Assembly: GCA_015485245.1 (NCBI GenBank) | Contig: WFTY01000421.1 | Location: forward strand, 1-7,033 | Direction: 5' to 3' | Origin: Anaerolineales bacterium | GTDB taxonomy: Bacteria; Chloroflexota; Anaerolineae; Anaerolineales; UBA11858 | DNA: 7,033 nt | Program-made: the position numbers and the translations under genes | Notes under the pieces: generated by a model | Told to the model about the DNA's origin: nothing | The model's database searches: none | The model's input: only the letters and a program-made list of their open reading frames with translations | Part shown: positions 1-6,643 of the stretch, one piece after another | How positions within the stretch are numbered: position 1 is the stretch's first letter | Layout of the letters: every line of letters starts with the position of its first letter

Positions 1-1
1 G

Positions 2-1381
2 TTAGTCGGGTGGTCGGTTGGGCGGCGGCGGTCGATCGTCAGGGGGCAGCCCGTTGCAGCGGATGACTTCGCGAAACCACAGGGCGCTTTGCTTGGGGAT
101 GCGCCGCTGGGTCTGGAAATCCACCCGCACCAGGCCAAAGCGCTGGCTGTAGCCGCGCTCCCATTCAAAGTTGTCGAAAAGGCTCCATACAAAGTATCCC
201 TGGACGTCCACGCCATCCTGGATGGCGGCGTGCGTCTGCTGGAGATGCGCCCGCAAGAAGGCGATCCGCTTGTGATCGGCGACAAAGCCGCTCTCGTCAG
301 GTTGGTCGGGCAGGGCGCAGCCGTTCTCGGTGATGTAAAGTTTGGGGTTGCCGTAGCGGATTTTCAGGTCGCGCAGCTCGGCGTGCAGCCCGTAGGGGTT
401 GATGCCCCAGCCCATGGTGGTGAATCCCCAGCCGGGCGCGGCGTAAGGGGTCAGGCGGGCTTTCAGCCAGCCGCCGAAGATATCGTAGGCGACGGTGTCG
501 GTGTTGTAGTGATTGATGCCCAGGTAGTCCACCGTCCTGTGGATGAGCGCCAGGTCGTCCGCGGCGCGTTGGGGCGCGTGTGCCCCCAGCCAGGTGTAGA
601 AATCCTCCGGGTAACGCCCGTGGATGAGTGGATCGAGGAAGATGCGGTGCGTTTCGGCGTAGACGCGCTCGGTCGCGGCGATGTCTTCCGGGCGGTCGCT
701 GGCGGGCAGCAGGTGGTTCAGGTTGAGGATCAGGCCGATCTCGCCGGGGTAGTTACCCTGGCGAAAGACCTGCACGGCTTTGGCGTGCGCCAGCAGCATG
801 TGATGAGCGCTCTGGTAGGCGGCCTGTGCATTGCAGATGCCCGGTGCATGGATGCCATGTCCATAGCCCAGGAAGGCAGCTACCCAGGGCTCGTTGAACG
901 TCGCCCAGAGTTTGACGCGGTCGGCCAGTTTGTCAAAGACAATGCGGGCGTAGTCGGCGAAGAAATTTGTGAGGTCGCGGTTCGGCCAGCCGCCATGCTC
1001 TTGCAACGTCTGGGGCAGGTCCCAGTGGTAGAGCGTGGCTTTGGGCTGGATGCCGCGCGCCAGCAGCGCGTCCACCAGGCGGTCGTAGAAGTCCAGCCCT
1101 TTGGGGTTGAGGGCGCCACGCCCTCGGGGGAGTACGCGCGGCCAGGAGATGGTGAAGCTGTAACACGGCAGGCCGAGTTCGCCCATCAGCGCCACATCGT
1201 TTTCCATGCGGTGGTAGTGGTCGCAGGCCACGTCGCCGCTGTCGCCGTTGAGCACGTGATCGGGCCAGCGCACAAAGCGATCCCAGATGGATTCGCCCTT
1301 GCCGTCTTCATTCCAGGCGCCTTCAATCTGGTAGGCCGATGTCGCTGCGCCCCAGAGGAAGTTTGGGGGAAATCTAAGCAT
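2..1381 (-). CDS. GH1 family beta-glucosidase (complete, cytoplasmic)
   Basis: A 459-residue glycoside hydrolase family 1 enzyme that should release glucose (or another sugar) from the non-reducing end of beta-glucosides by a retaining mechanism. Visible family marks are the N-terminal FLWGAATSAYQIEGA (Q18), YHW with H119, TFNEPW with acid/base E164, GINHYN with Y292, the nucleophile motif YITENG with E352, and W399 followed by DNFEW (E406, W407). All catalytic and subsite -1 residues expected for GH1 are therefore present. There is no signal peptide, so it acts on imported substrate. Length is normal for GH1 (about 440-480). It starts 15 nt after the propeller gene stop, with AAAGGA just upstream of the ATG, and is the last gene of the operon in view. 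The last dozen or so residues form a proline-rich tail (PPDDRPPPPNRPPD) outside the fold. Family assignment is firm; the exact substrate (glucoside, galactoside, fucoside) is not. Confidence 0.96.
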   Translation of the reverse strand: MLRFPPNFLWGAATSAYQIEGAWNEDGKGESIWDRFVRWPDHVLNGDSGDVACDHYHRMENDVALMGELGLPCYSFTISWPRVLPRGRGALNPKGLDFYDRLVDALLARGIQPKATLYHWDLPQTLQEHGGWPNRDLTNFFADYARIVFDKLADRVKLWATFNEPWVAAFLGYGHGIHAPGICNAQAAYQSAHHMLLAHAKAVQVFRQGNYPGEIGLILNLNHLLPASDRPEDIAATERVYAETHRIFLDPLIHGRYPEDFYTWLGAHAPQRAADDLALIHRTVDYLGINHYNTDTVAYDIFGGWLKARLTPYAAPGWGFTTMGWGINPYGLHAELRDLKIRYGNPKLYITENGCALPDQPDESGFVADHKRIAFLRAHLQQTHAAIQDGVDVQGYFVWSLFDNFEWERGYSQRFGLVRVDFQTQRRIPKQSALWFREVIRCNGLPPDDRPPPPNRPPD

Positions 1382-1396
1382 GAATCCTTTCCGGGG

Positions 1397-2746
1397 TCAG
1401 GGCACCCAGGCGACGTGCTGAATGTTACCGCCGATCTCCACGGGGGTGAAGCTGGGGGCCGGCAGGTAGCTTAACTGGCTGTCGCTGTTGAGCAGGAAAA
1501 TCCCTTCATCATCAACCCTCCAGAGAATCTCCGTGAGCACAGGGCCGGCATAAACTTGTTTCCACTCGCCTTCGGGCGACGTGGTTACAAGAAGGATGTT
1601 GAAATCTTCGGCGGGTAAGATGCTGTATTGCCATCCTCCGTTGGGAGATTTGAGGATAGGGGTGGCATCGGGGTTGAATTCGGTTGAGCTTCCGCCGGGC
1701 GCGACCTGATACGCTCCCTGGTCGGTGAAAAAGGTGAAAGCGTTCAGGTGGGGTTGCCATGCGATATCCAGGCAGTTGACCGCCTCTTGTGTCCCGGCAG
1801 GCTCCAGCGGGTTGATGATGAACACTCCGAAAACCGGTTGTTGATTGATCTGCGCTGTGTCCTCGCTCACGCAGACTGCTAAAAGGCGATCCGCCGGGTC
1901 GTAGGCGAGGCTGTCGAAGCGTCCTTCCCACACGACCTTCTCCTCGCCGGTGGTGACATCGAGGGCGCGCAAATTGTGCCTTCCCTCAGCGTTCCGTGCG
2001 TACAGGGCATAAGTGTGCACATCAAGCCAGCCGAGAAATTCTCCCTGGGCGTTGGGGAACAAATCAGGGAAGAGGACGGCTGGTGTGCTTCCGTCGGCGG
2101 GCACAACACCTGTTGTGGGGTTGAGGGAAGCTGAATCCCAGAAAAGCAGGTGCTCTCCATCGGGGGCCCAGGAAAAACCCCAAAGCGGGATGGTTCCATC
2201 GGTCAGGCGCAGCAGGTAGCCACTTTGAAGGTCGTAAACGTACAGGTCAAAGCTGGGGTTTTCCAGCCCGGCGAGGAAAGCCAGTCGCTTACCATCGGGC
2301 GACCATACAGGGCTGGTGGTCAGAGCGCGGCGGGCAAAGTCCTGGCGCTCGTACCCCTTCAGGCCTTCTGGCTGGTCGAACTCCGGGGCAATCAGTGGGG
2401 TTATCGTCTCGATGATCCCCGTAGGGAGGGAGATCAATTGCAGTTTGATTCCTTGGAGGGTCTCTGTGTCTTCTACCTGGACGATGGCGGCGTACCCTCC
2501 CTCGGGAGAAGGAAAAACGTTTGTCAGGGAAGTGAAGCCGGCCTCCAGGGAGATCTCTGGCAGGACATAACCGCTTTTGTCAGAGAGCCGGCGAGGGTTG
2601 CTGCCATCCACATCGTGGACATAAACCCCCTCGTCGGCGATGACCAGCAACCAGGGCCCTTCGGACGGCGGCGCTTCTTGGAAAGGCCGGAATAACACCA
2701 TCAGGGGCAGGAAAAGCCAGAATGTCGCTTTGACGCGGGTGTGCAT
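1397..2746 (-). CDS. Secreted PD40/TolB-like beta-propeller protein of unknown function
   Basis: A 449-residue protein with an N-terminal hydrophobic export segment (about residues 6-20, after a basic MHTRVK start) and no lipobox cysteine, so it is probably secreted or anchored by an uncleaved signal. The rest reads as repeated beta-propeller blades of the PD40/WD40-like type: WLLVIADEGVYVHDVDGSN (residues 32-50), SPVWSPDGKRLAFLA (145-159), DLYVYDLQSGYLLRLTDG (167-184), FSWAPDGEHLLFWD (191-204), and more degenerate blades to the C-terminus (AWVP). PD40 repeats are known from TolB and from prolyl oligopeptidase propellers, but no peptidase or other catalytic domain follows here. The start lies 3 nt after the permease stop, and the permease stop TGA is part of the AAAGGGTGA ribosome-binding sequence, so translation is probably coupled. 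Its place between transporter and hydrolase suggests a role in the same sugar pathway, perhaps extracytoplasmic binding or scaffolding; this is inference. Confidence 0.85.
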   Translation of the reverse strand: MHTRVKATFWLFLPLMVLFRPFQEAPPSEGPWLLVIADEGVYVHDVDGSNPRRLSDKSGYVLPEISLEAGFTSLTNVFPSPEGGYAAIVQVEDTETLQGIKLQLISLPTGIIETITPLIAPEFDQPEGLKGYERQDFARRALTTSPVWSPDGKRLAFLAGLENPSFDLYVYDLQSGYLLRLTDGTIPLWGFSWAPDGEHLLFWDSASLNPTTGVVPADGSTPAVLFPDLFPNAQGEFLGWLDVHTYALYARNAEGRHNLRALDVTTGEEKVVWEGRFDSLAYDPADRLLAVCVSEDTAQINQQPVFGVFIINPLEPAGTQEAVNCLDIAWQPHLNAFTFFTDQGAYQVAPGGSSTEFNPDATPILKSPNGGWQYSILPAEDFNILLVTTSPEGEWKQVYAGPVLTEILWRVDDEGIFLLNSDSQLSYLPAPSFTPVEIGGNIQHVAWVP

Positions 2747-2749
2747 TGT

Positions 2750-3859
2750 TCACCCTTTGACCGATCCGGCCAGCAGCCCGCGGATGAAGTAGCGTTGCAG
2801 GGAGAAAAACACCGCTAACGGCAGGATCATCGAGATGAACGCCCCGGCAGTCAGCAGGTGCCAGTCGCTGCCGCGCGAGCCGACCATCTCGGCGATGCGC
2901 ATGGTGAGCACCTGCACGTCGGGTTTGGCGCCGATGAAGACCAGCGCTACCAGGTAATCGTTCCACACCCACAGGAACTGGAAGATGGCGAAGGAGGCCA
3001 GCGCGGGGACGGAAAGCGGCAGGATCAGCCGGGTGAAAATGGTGAAGTGCGAAGCCCCGTCGATGAAAGCGGATTCCAGGATGTCGCGAGGCAGGCTCTT
3101 GATGTAGTTGAAGAGCAGGTAAGTCGCCAGCGGCAGGCCAAAACCGGTGTGCGCCAGCCAGACGGCCAGGAAGGTGCCGTTCAGGTCGAGCTTGACGTAA
3201 TCCTGCAGGATGGGGACAAGGGCAATTTGCAGCGGCACCACTAGCAAGGCAACCACGCTGATGAACATCAGCCGCCTGCCGGGGAAACGCATCCAGGCGA
3301 AGCCGTAGGCGGCGAAGGCGGCGATCAGGATGGGGATGACCGTGGCCGGGATGGCGACCGTTAGACTGTTGAGGAACGCGCCCACAAAATTATCTCCCTG
3401 GACGGTGATAATGCTGCCATCCGGGGTTTGCAATTCAAAGCTCTTGCCTGCCAGCACCTGGCGGTAGTTCTCCAGGGTGAAGGCCGTGCGCATCGTCCAG
3501 CGCAATTCCTGCACCTGGATGCGCCCAAGCCGTTTGTTGCCGATCCAGATTAGCTGTTTTCCGTCTGGAGTTTCGATCCCCTGGCGGAAGTCATCGAAGG
3601 TGCCGCGCACCCCGCGAATTTCCATCACGCTGTTGGGGTCGAGTCCCTCAGGGATGTCGAATTCTTCCACCAGCAACCACTCTTTATGGGGCAGGATGCT
3701 CCACCACCCTGAGGTCTGGATGTCGAACCGGGTGCGGAAGGACGAGACCAGCACCCCCAGGGTTGGGATGGTCCACAGGGCAACCAGCAGGAACAGCGTC
3801 CCGTTGATCAGGATGTCCTGGACGAGTTTGCCCTGACGCGGTTTTTTCGCAGCGCTCAT
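2750..3859 (-). CDS. Carbohydrate ABC transporter permease, MalG/AglG-like, with large extracytoplasmic insert
   Basis: A 369-residue inner-membrane subunit of a CUT1-type sugar importer. Predicted membrane segments are about residues 17-40, 158-183, 196-219, 230-250, 283-308 and 336-356, giving six helices as in MalG. The cytoplasmic EAA loop that docks on the ATPase is clear: ESAFIDGASHFTIFTRLILP at 262-281. Ordinary MalG-type permeases are about 270-300 residues; the extra length is a soluble region of about 115 residues (41-157) between helices 1 and 2, starting with TSGWWSILPHKEWL. A similar long loop is known in AglG, the alpha-glucoside permease of rhizobia, which makes AglG the nearest named relative I can suggest. 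The gene overlaps the preceding permease by 4 bp (ATGA), typical of coupled synthesis of a heterodimer, with AAGAGG upstream of its ATG. No ATPase is encoded beside it. Confidence 0.93.
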   Translation of the reverse strand: MSAAKKPRQGKLVQDILINGTLFLLVALWTIPTLGVLVSSFRTRFDIQTSGWWSILPHKEWLLVEEFDIPEGLDPNSVMEIRGVRGTFDDFRQGIETPDGKQLIWIGNKRLGRIQVQELRWTMRTAFTLENYRQVLAGKSFELQTPDGSIITVQGDNFVGAFLNSLTVAIPATVIPILIAAFAAYGFAWMRFPGRRLMFISVVALLVVPLQIALVPILQDYVKLDLNGTFLAVWLAHTGFGLPLATYLLFNYIKSLPRDILESAFIDGASHFTIFTRLILPLSVPALASFAIFQFLWVWNDYLVALVFIGAKPDVQVLTMRIAEMVGSRGSDWHLLTAGAFISMILPLAVFFSLQRYFIRGLLAGSVKG

Positions 3860-4989
3860 GAGAAGGCCTCTTGCTCGCGGAACTGGCGCAGGTTGTAGAT
3901 CATCACGGGTACGACGGCCAGCAACAGGATGATCGCGATGGCGGCTGCATATCCTTTGTTCTGGTTAGTGAAGGCTTGACGATAGAACTGCGTGGCGATC
4001 ACATGGGTGCCGAACTGTCCTCCGGTCATCACCATGACGACGTCGAAGATCTTCAGGGTGAAGATGATGATGGTGGTGGTCACTGTGATGACCGTGCCGC
4101 GGATATACGGCAGCATGATGCGGAAGAAAATCTGGATTTCGTTGGCCCCGTCCACGCGGGCGGCCTCGATCAATTCGGTGGGGATGCCCTTGATGGCCGC
4201 GGAGAAGATCACCATGGCGAAGCCGGTCTGCATCCAGATCACGATGACGATCAGAAAGAGGTTGTTCCACGGTTGCACCAGGGCGGTCCAGGCCTGAGGC
4301 TCGCCGCCCAGGGCCACCCAGATGGCGTTGAGCAGGCCAATTTGCGGGCTGGCGGCGTCGCGCACCTCGTAGATGAAATTCCAGATCACCCCCGCGCCGA
4401 CCATCGAGATGGCCATCGGCATGAAGATCAGCGATTTTGCCAGAGTTTCAAAGCGGCTGCGGTCGGCCAGCACGGCTACCAGCAGGCCGAAAGTCACCGA
4501 GAGTGTGGCGCCGAAAACGATCCATAGCAGGTTGTTGCGGAAGGCCTCCAGCATGATGCGCTGGGTAAATACATCGATGTAGTTTTGCAGGCCGACGAAC
4601 TCTGTCCCCGTACGGTTGTGCAGGCTGATCCAAAAAGTCCGCACTGTGGGCAGCGCCAGGTACCAGCCCAGGATGACCATCGCCGGCCCGACGAAGATGA
4701 AGGGCTGCAGGCGGCGCGTCCAGGCGGCGGGCAGTCGCTCCACCTGCCAGTTGGCGGCGACGTAGACCAGCGCCGCTCCGCCCACCCCCCACACCATCGC
4801 CAGCAGCGAGAGCAGCGCTTTTTGGGTGTTGTTGTCGGGGATGGTCTCCCGTAGGAAGCGAAATCCTACAATCAGCAGCCCAAAGGTGACCAACGGTACG
4901 GCGATCGAGACCAGCAGGCGCCCAAAGGTGCTGACCAGCCAGTCCATGATGCCCTGGGGTGAGGCGTTGGAATTCGCAGGAGGTTCCAT
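3856..4989 (-). CDS. Carbohydrate ABC transporter permease, MalF/AglF-like, eight predicted membrane helices
   Basis: A 377-residue partner permease of the CUT1 importer. The EAA loop is EAARVDGANEIQIFFRIMLP at residues 275-294, followed by TVITVTTTIIIFTLKIFDVV. Predicted helices lie near 24-44, 58-78, 98-120, 150-175, 188-207, 243-265, 298-320 and 346-366. The first two are an N-terminal addition to the six-helix core, as in MalF, but the large MalF periplasmic domain is missing: the loop after helix 3 is short (LHNRTGTEFVGLQNYIDVF). The C-terminus (NKGYAAAIAIILLLAVVPVM, then a charged tail) is typical of AglF-like permeases. The start is supported by AAGGAG at 4995-5000, 5 nt before the ATG. 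It is the first gene of the tightly packed downstream cluster and is separated by 188 bp from the binding-protein gene. Confidence 0.94.
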   Translation of the reverse strand: MEPPANSNASPQGIMDWLVSTFGRLLVSIAVPLVTFGLLIVGFRFLRETIPDNNTQKALLSLLAMVWGVGGAALVYVAANWQVERLPAAWTRRLQPFIFVGPAMVILGWYLALPTVRTFWISLHNRTGTEFVGLQNYIDVFTQRIMLEAFRNNLLWIVFGATLSVTFGLLVAVLADRSRFETLAKSLIFMPMAISMVGAGVIWNFIYEVRDAASPQIGLLNAIWVALGGEPQAWTALVQPWNNLFLIVIVIWMQTGFAMVIFSAAIKGIPTELIEAARVDGANEIQIFFRIMLPYIRGTVITVTTTIIIFTLKIFDVVMVMTGGQFGTHVIATQFYRQAFTNQNKGYAAAIAIILLLAVVPVMIYNLRQFREQEAFS

Positions 4990-5050
4990 GGCTTCTCCTT
5001 GATTGGGTTCTGCTTTACGCTGGTTTCAGCCCGATTGTATCGCAGAATGG

Positions 5051-5099
5051 GCGCAGGGCGTTGAGCTTCTGGCGGGGAGCGTTGCTCAACGGCCTGCGC
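5051..5099 (-). repeat. Imperfect 16-bp inverted repeat (stem-loop)
   Basis: Arm GCGCAGGGCGTTGAGC (5051-5066) faces arm GCTCAACGGCCTGCGC (5084-5099). They pair at 15 of 16 positions, with one central G/G mismatch, and leave a 17-nt loop. GGGAGC inside the loop (5075-5080) can also pair with GCTCCC at 5100-5105, directly beside the stem, so a competing fold is possible. No U-run follows on either strand, so this is not a standard terminator. It lies between the first hairpin and the permease start, and could be a leader RNA structure, a protein-binding palindrome or an intergenic repeat unit. Confidence 0.75.
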
Positions 5100-5129
5100 G
5101 CTCCCTGCGAGGCAAGGCGCTATAAAGAG

Positions 5130-5162
5130 AGTATGGAGCAGGGCCTATCCCTGCTCCATACT
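5130..5162 (-). terminator. Perfect 14-bp stem-loop after the binding-protein gene (terminator, attenuator or mRNA-stabilising hairpin)
   Basis: AGTATGGAGCAGGG (5130-5143) and CCCTGCTCCATACT (5149-5162) are perfect reverse complements around a 5-nt loop. On the transcribed strand the stem begins 15 nt after the stop of the binding-protein gene and is followed by CTCTTTATAG, only a weak U-run. The structure itself is certain. Its position suggests partial termination or 3'-end protection that keeps binding-protein mRNA above permease mRNA, as is known for the malE-malF intergenic region of enteric bacteria. Full termination is unlikely unless a second promoter drives the permeases. Confidence 0.7.
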
Positions 5163-5177
5163 GACGTTCTTGGGCAT

Positions 5178-6536
5178 TTACTTCGGCCAGGAGGCATCGA
5201 TTTCCGCCAGCGCGGTGTCGAGGTCAACTGAGCCGGAGACCCAGTCGGTCATCGACTTCCAGAAGGAGCCTGCGCCGACCTCGCCGGGCATCAGGTCAGA
5301 GCCGTCGAAGCGGAAGGAGGTCGCCTGTTGCACGAGTTCGGCGATCTTGCGCTCGATGGGGTCGCCGTACCAGTCAAGCTGGACGTCTTGCTGAGCGCCG
5401 AGGGCGCCACCGGTGCCCAACCAGGCTTTGATGGATTCGCCCTTGGTGAAGAACTCCATCACTGCACGGACTTCGGGGCGGTCGTTGAACATCGCCATGA
5501 TGTCGCCGGCCACCAGCCAGGGCTTGCCGTATTGCTCGTCGATGGGGGGCAGGTAGAAGAAGTCGTAGTCCTCGCCCGCCTTCACGCCATCGGGGAAGAA
5601 GGAGGTGATGAAGTTGCCCTGTTTGTGCATCCAGCACTTGGGCGGATCTTCAAACATCGGGGTGGGAGAATCGCCGAAGAACGTGGTGGCGATGGCGGCG
5701 CGCCCGCCGTAGACGTAAGCGTCGTTGAACCAGATTTCCGCGATGGTCTCGGCGGCCTTCTTGACCTCAGGGGAGGAGAAGGGAAGTTCGCCAGCGACCC
5801 ACTTGTCGTAGTTCTCCAGCGAGGTGGTGCGCAGCATGACCTCTTCCATCCAGTCCGTGGCGGGCCAGCCGGTGGCCGCACCGGACTCGATGCCGATGCA
5901 CCAAGGGGTGTCGCCGTCGTCGGCGATTTGCTGCGAGAGGGCCATCAGCTCATCCCAGGTTTCGGGAATGGGGTAGCCTGCTGCCTCCCAGGCCTTCTTG
6001 GGGTACCAGACCAGCGACTTGGCGTTGAAGCGATGCCACACGCCGGCCATGATCGGGCCGTCGGGGCCTTCCATCGTAGCCATGTCCAACCATGATTGGT
6101 TGTACTGTTGCTGGAGGTAATCCTGGCCGAGGAAGTCGAGCACGTTGACCACGTTGCCCGCCTGGACGAAGTTGCCGAGTAGACCGGGTTGCGGGAAGTC
6201 CACAATGTCGGGGGCGTCGCCTGCTTCCACGCGGATGGAGATGCTGGCTTCGAATTCCTTGGAGCCTTCGTATTGGATGTCGATGCCGGTCTTCTCTTCG
6301 AAGTCGGCGATGGCGTTGTTGAACTTGACGGCGTCTTCGTCGGTGAAGGGGCCGGTCATCGTGACCACGGTGCCCTTGAACTCGCCGGCCAGGGCGCGCT
6401 CGTAGTAGCTGCCACCCTCCGCAGCACCGCCGGCCTCTCCGCCTTCCTCGGCGGGGGCGGGTTTGCAAGCGCTCAGTACGATCGTGAACACCAGCAGCGC
6501 CCCGACGATAAGCCATAACGATTTTTTGCTTTTCAT
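5178..6536 (-). CDS. Extracellular sugar-binding lipoprotein of an ABC importer (CUT1, AglE/UgpB-like)
   Basis: A 452-residue solute-binding protein that captures the sugar outside the membrane and delivers it to the two permeases downstream. The N-terminus is a lipoprotein signal: MKSKKS, a hydrophobic core, then LSAC with lipid-anchor Cys24. A Gly/Glu/Ala-rich linker (about 25-43) leads to the binding fold. Family marks of the SBP_bac_1/8 (COG1653) group are FNNAIADFEEKTGIDIQY (72-89), GDAPDIVDFPQPG (106-118), and KSLVWYPKKAWEAAGYPIP (173-191) followed by TWDELMAL. Cys213 and Cys301 could form a disulfide; this is inference. The frame stays open upstream to an ATG at 6665, but the start chosen is at 6536, because AAAGGAA (6544-6550) lies 7 nt before it and because it puts the signal peptide at the N-terminus. 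The gene is flanked by non-coding gaps of 125 and 188 bp, unlike the packed genes after it. Confidence 0.95.
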   Translation of the reverse strand: MKSKKSLWLIVGALLVFTIVLSACKPAPAEEGGEAGGAAEGGSYYERALAGEFKGTVVTMTGPFTDEDAVKFNNAIADFEEKTGIDIQYEGSKEFEASISIRVEAGDAPDIVDFPQPGLLGNFVQAGNVVNVLDFLGQDYLQQQYNQSWLDMATMEGPDGPIMAGVWHRFNAKSLVWYPKKAWEAAGYPIPETWDELMALSQQIADDGDTPWCIGIESGAATGWPATDWMEEVMLRTTSLENYDKWVAGELPFSSPEVKKAAETIAEIWFNDAYVYGGRAAIATTFFGDSPTPMFEDPPKCWMHKQGNFITSFFPDGVKAGEDYDFFYLPPIDEQYGKPWLVAGDIMAMFNDRPEVRAVMEFFTKGESIKAWLGTGGALGAQQDVQLDWYGDPIERKIAELVQQATSFRFDGSDLMPGEVGAGSFWKSMTDWVSGSVDLDTALAEIDASWPK

Positions 6537-6543
6537 GCCTTTG

Positions 6544-6550
6544 TTCCTTT
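6544..6550 (-). promoter_or_regulatory. Ribosome-binding site of the binding-protein gene
   Basis: AAAGGAA on the minus strand, 7 nt before the ATG at 6536. It decides in favour of this start over the in-frame ATG at 6665, which would put 43 mostly polar residues before the lipoprotein signal. Confidence 0.8.
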
Positions 6551-6586
6551 CTCTTCTTCGTGACGATTCAGCTACACTTACTTCGG

Positions 6587-6643
6587 TTATACGAGTCGCA
6601 GGCGTGGCCTGCGCAGCGATGAGGGAAATTTTTTCGCTTGCAC
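6587..6643 (-). CDS. Possible 18-codon leader ORF with a very strong Shine-Dalgarno
   Basis: A GTG-started ORF reading MQAKKFPSSLRRPRLRLV, ending in TAA, in the gap between the regulator gene and the binding-protein gene. Directly before it lies AAGGAGGTGA (6644-6653), among the strongest possible ribosome-binding sequences, but the GTG follows with only 3 nt after AGGAGG, shorter than optimal. The peptide is basic, with four arginines in its second half, and those codons lie over the GC-rich palindrome at 6597-6613. It could be a regulatory leader peptide or just an open frame after a ribosome-loading or otherwise functional sequence. No homology can be claimed at this length. Confidence 0.25.
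   Translation of the reverse strand: MQAKKFPSSLRRPRLRLV
6597..6613. promoter_or_regulatory. 7-3-7 palindrome near a -10-like element; candidate operator or leader hairpin
   Basis: CGCAGGC (6597-6603) and GCCTGCG (6607-6613) are exact inverted copies around GTG. On the minus strand the palindrome ends 5 nt before TATAAC (6586-6591), a 5-of-6 match to the -10 consensus, so it would lie in the promoter spacer, a common operator position. I see no good -35 hexamer at the matching distance. The adjoining sequence 6613-6641 can form a second, weaker stem (GCAGCGA with TCGCTTGC, one bulge). Classical LacI-family operators have an even symmetry with a central CG, which this lacks, so its link to the regulator is uncertain. 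Confidence 0.35.

Larger units (their letters stand above)
4990..5177 (-). other. Non-coding gap between binding-protein and permease genes
   Basis: This 188-bp stretch holds no convincing gene. From the binding-protein stop it contains, in transcription order, a 14-bp stem-loop (5130-5162), a GC-rich linker, an imperfect 16-bp stem-loop (5051-5099), a -10-like TACAAT (5034-5039, minus strand; I see no good -35 upstream) and the permease ribosome-binding site AAGGAG (4995-5000). The arrangement fits processing, transcript protection or partial termination after the binding-protein gene, possibly with a weak second promoter for the permease cluster. Confidence 0.55.

Noticed and set aside
89..1474. 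A 461-codon open frame on the plus strand opposite the GH1 gene
   Set aside because: It is the antisense shadow of a GC-rich gene with full GH1 motifs; its translation is low-complexity Val/Gly/Ala-rich with no recognisable domain.
3992..4297. Methionine- and isoleucine-rich plus-strand open frame opposite the first permease
   Set aside because: It is an antisense reading of the hydrophobic EAA-loop and helix region of the permease, with no ribosome-binding site or domain of its own.
5328..6095. A 255-codon open frame on the plus strand opposite the binding-protein gene
   Set aside because: Same shadow effect; the minus-strand protein shows clear family motifs across this region, and the antisense translation has none.
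6462..6477. TGCAAGCGCT, resembling a LacI-family operator core
   Set aside because: Only half of the site matches, and it lies inside the lipobox codons of the binding-protein gene, where the protein sequence explains it.
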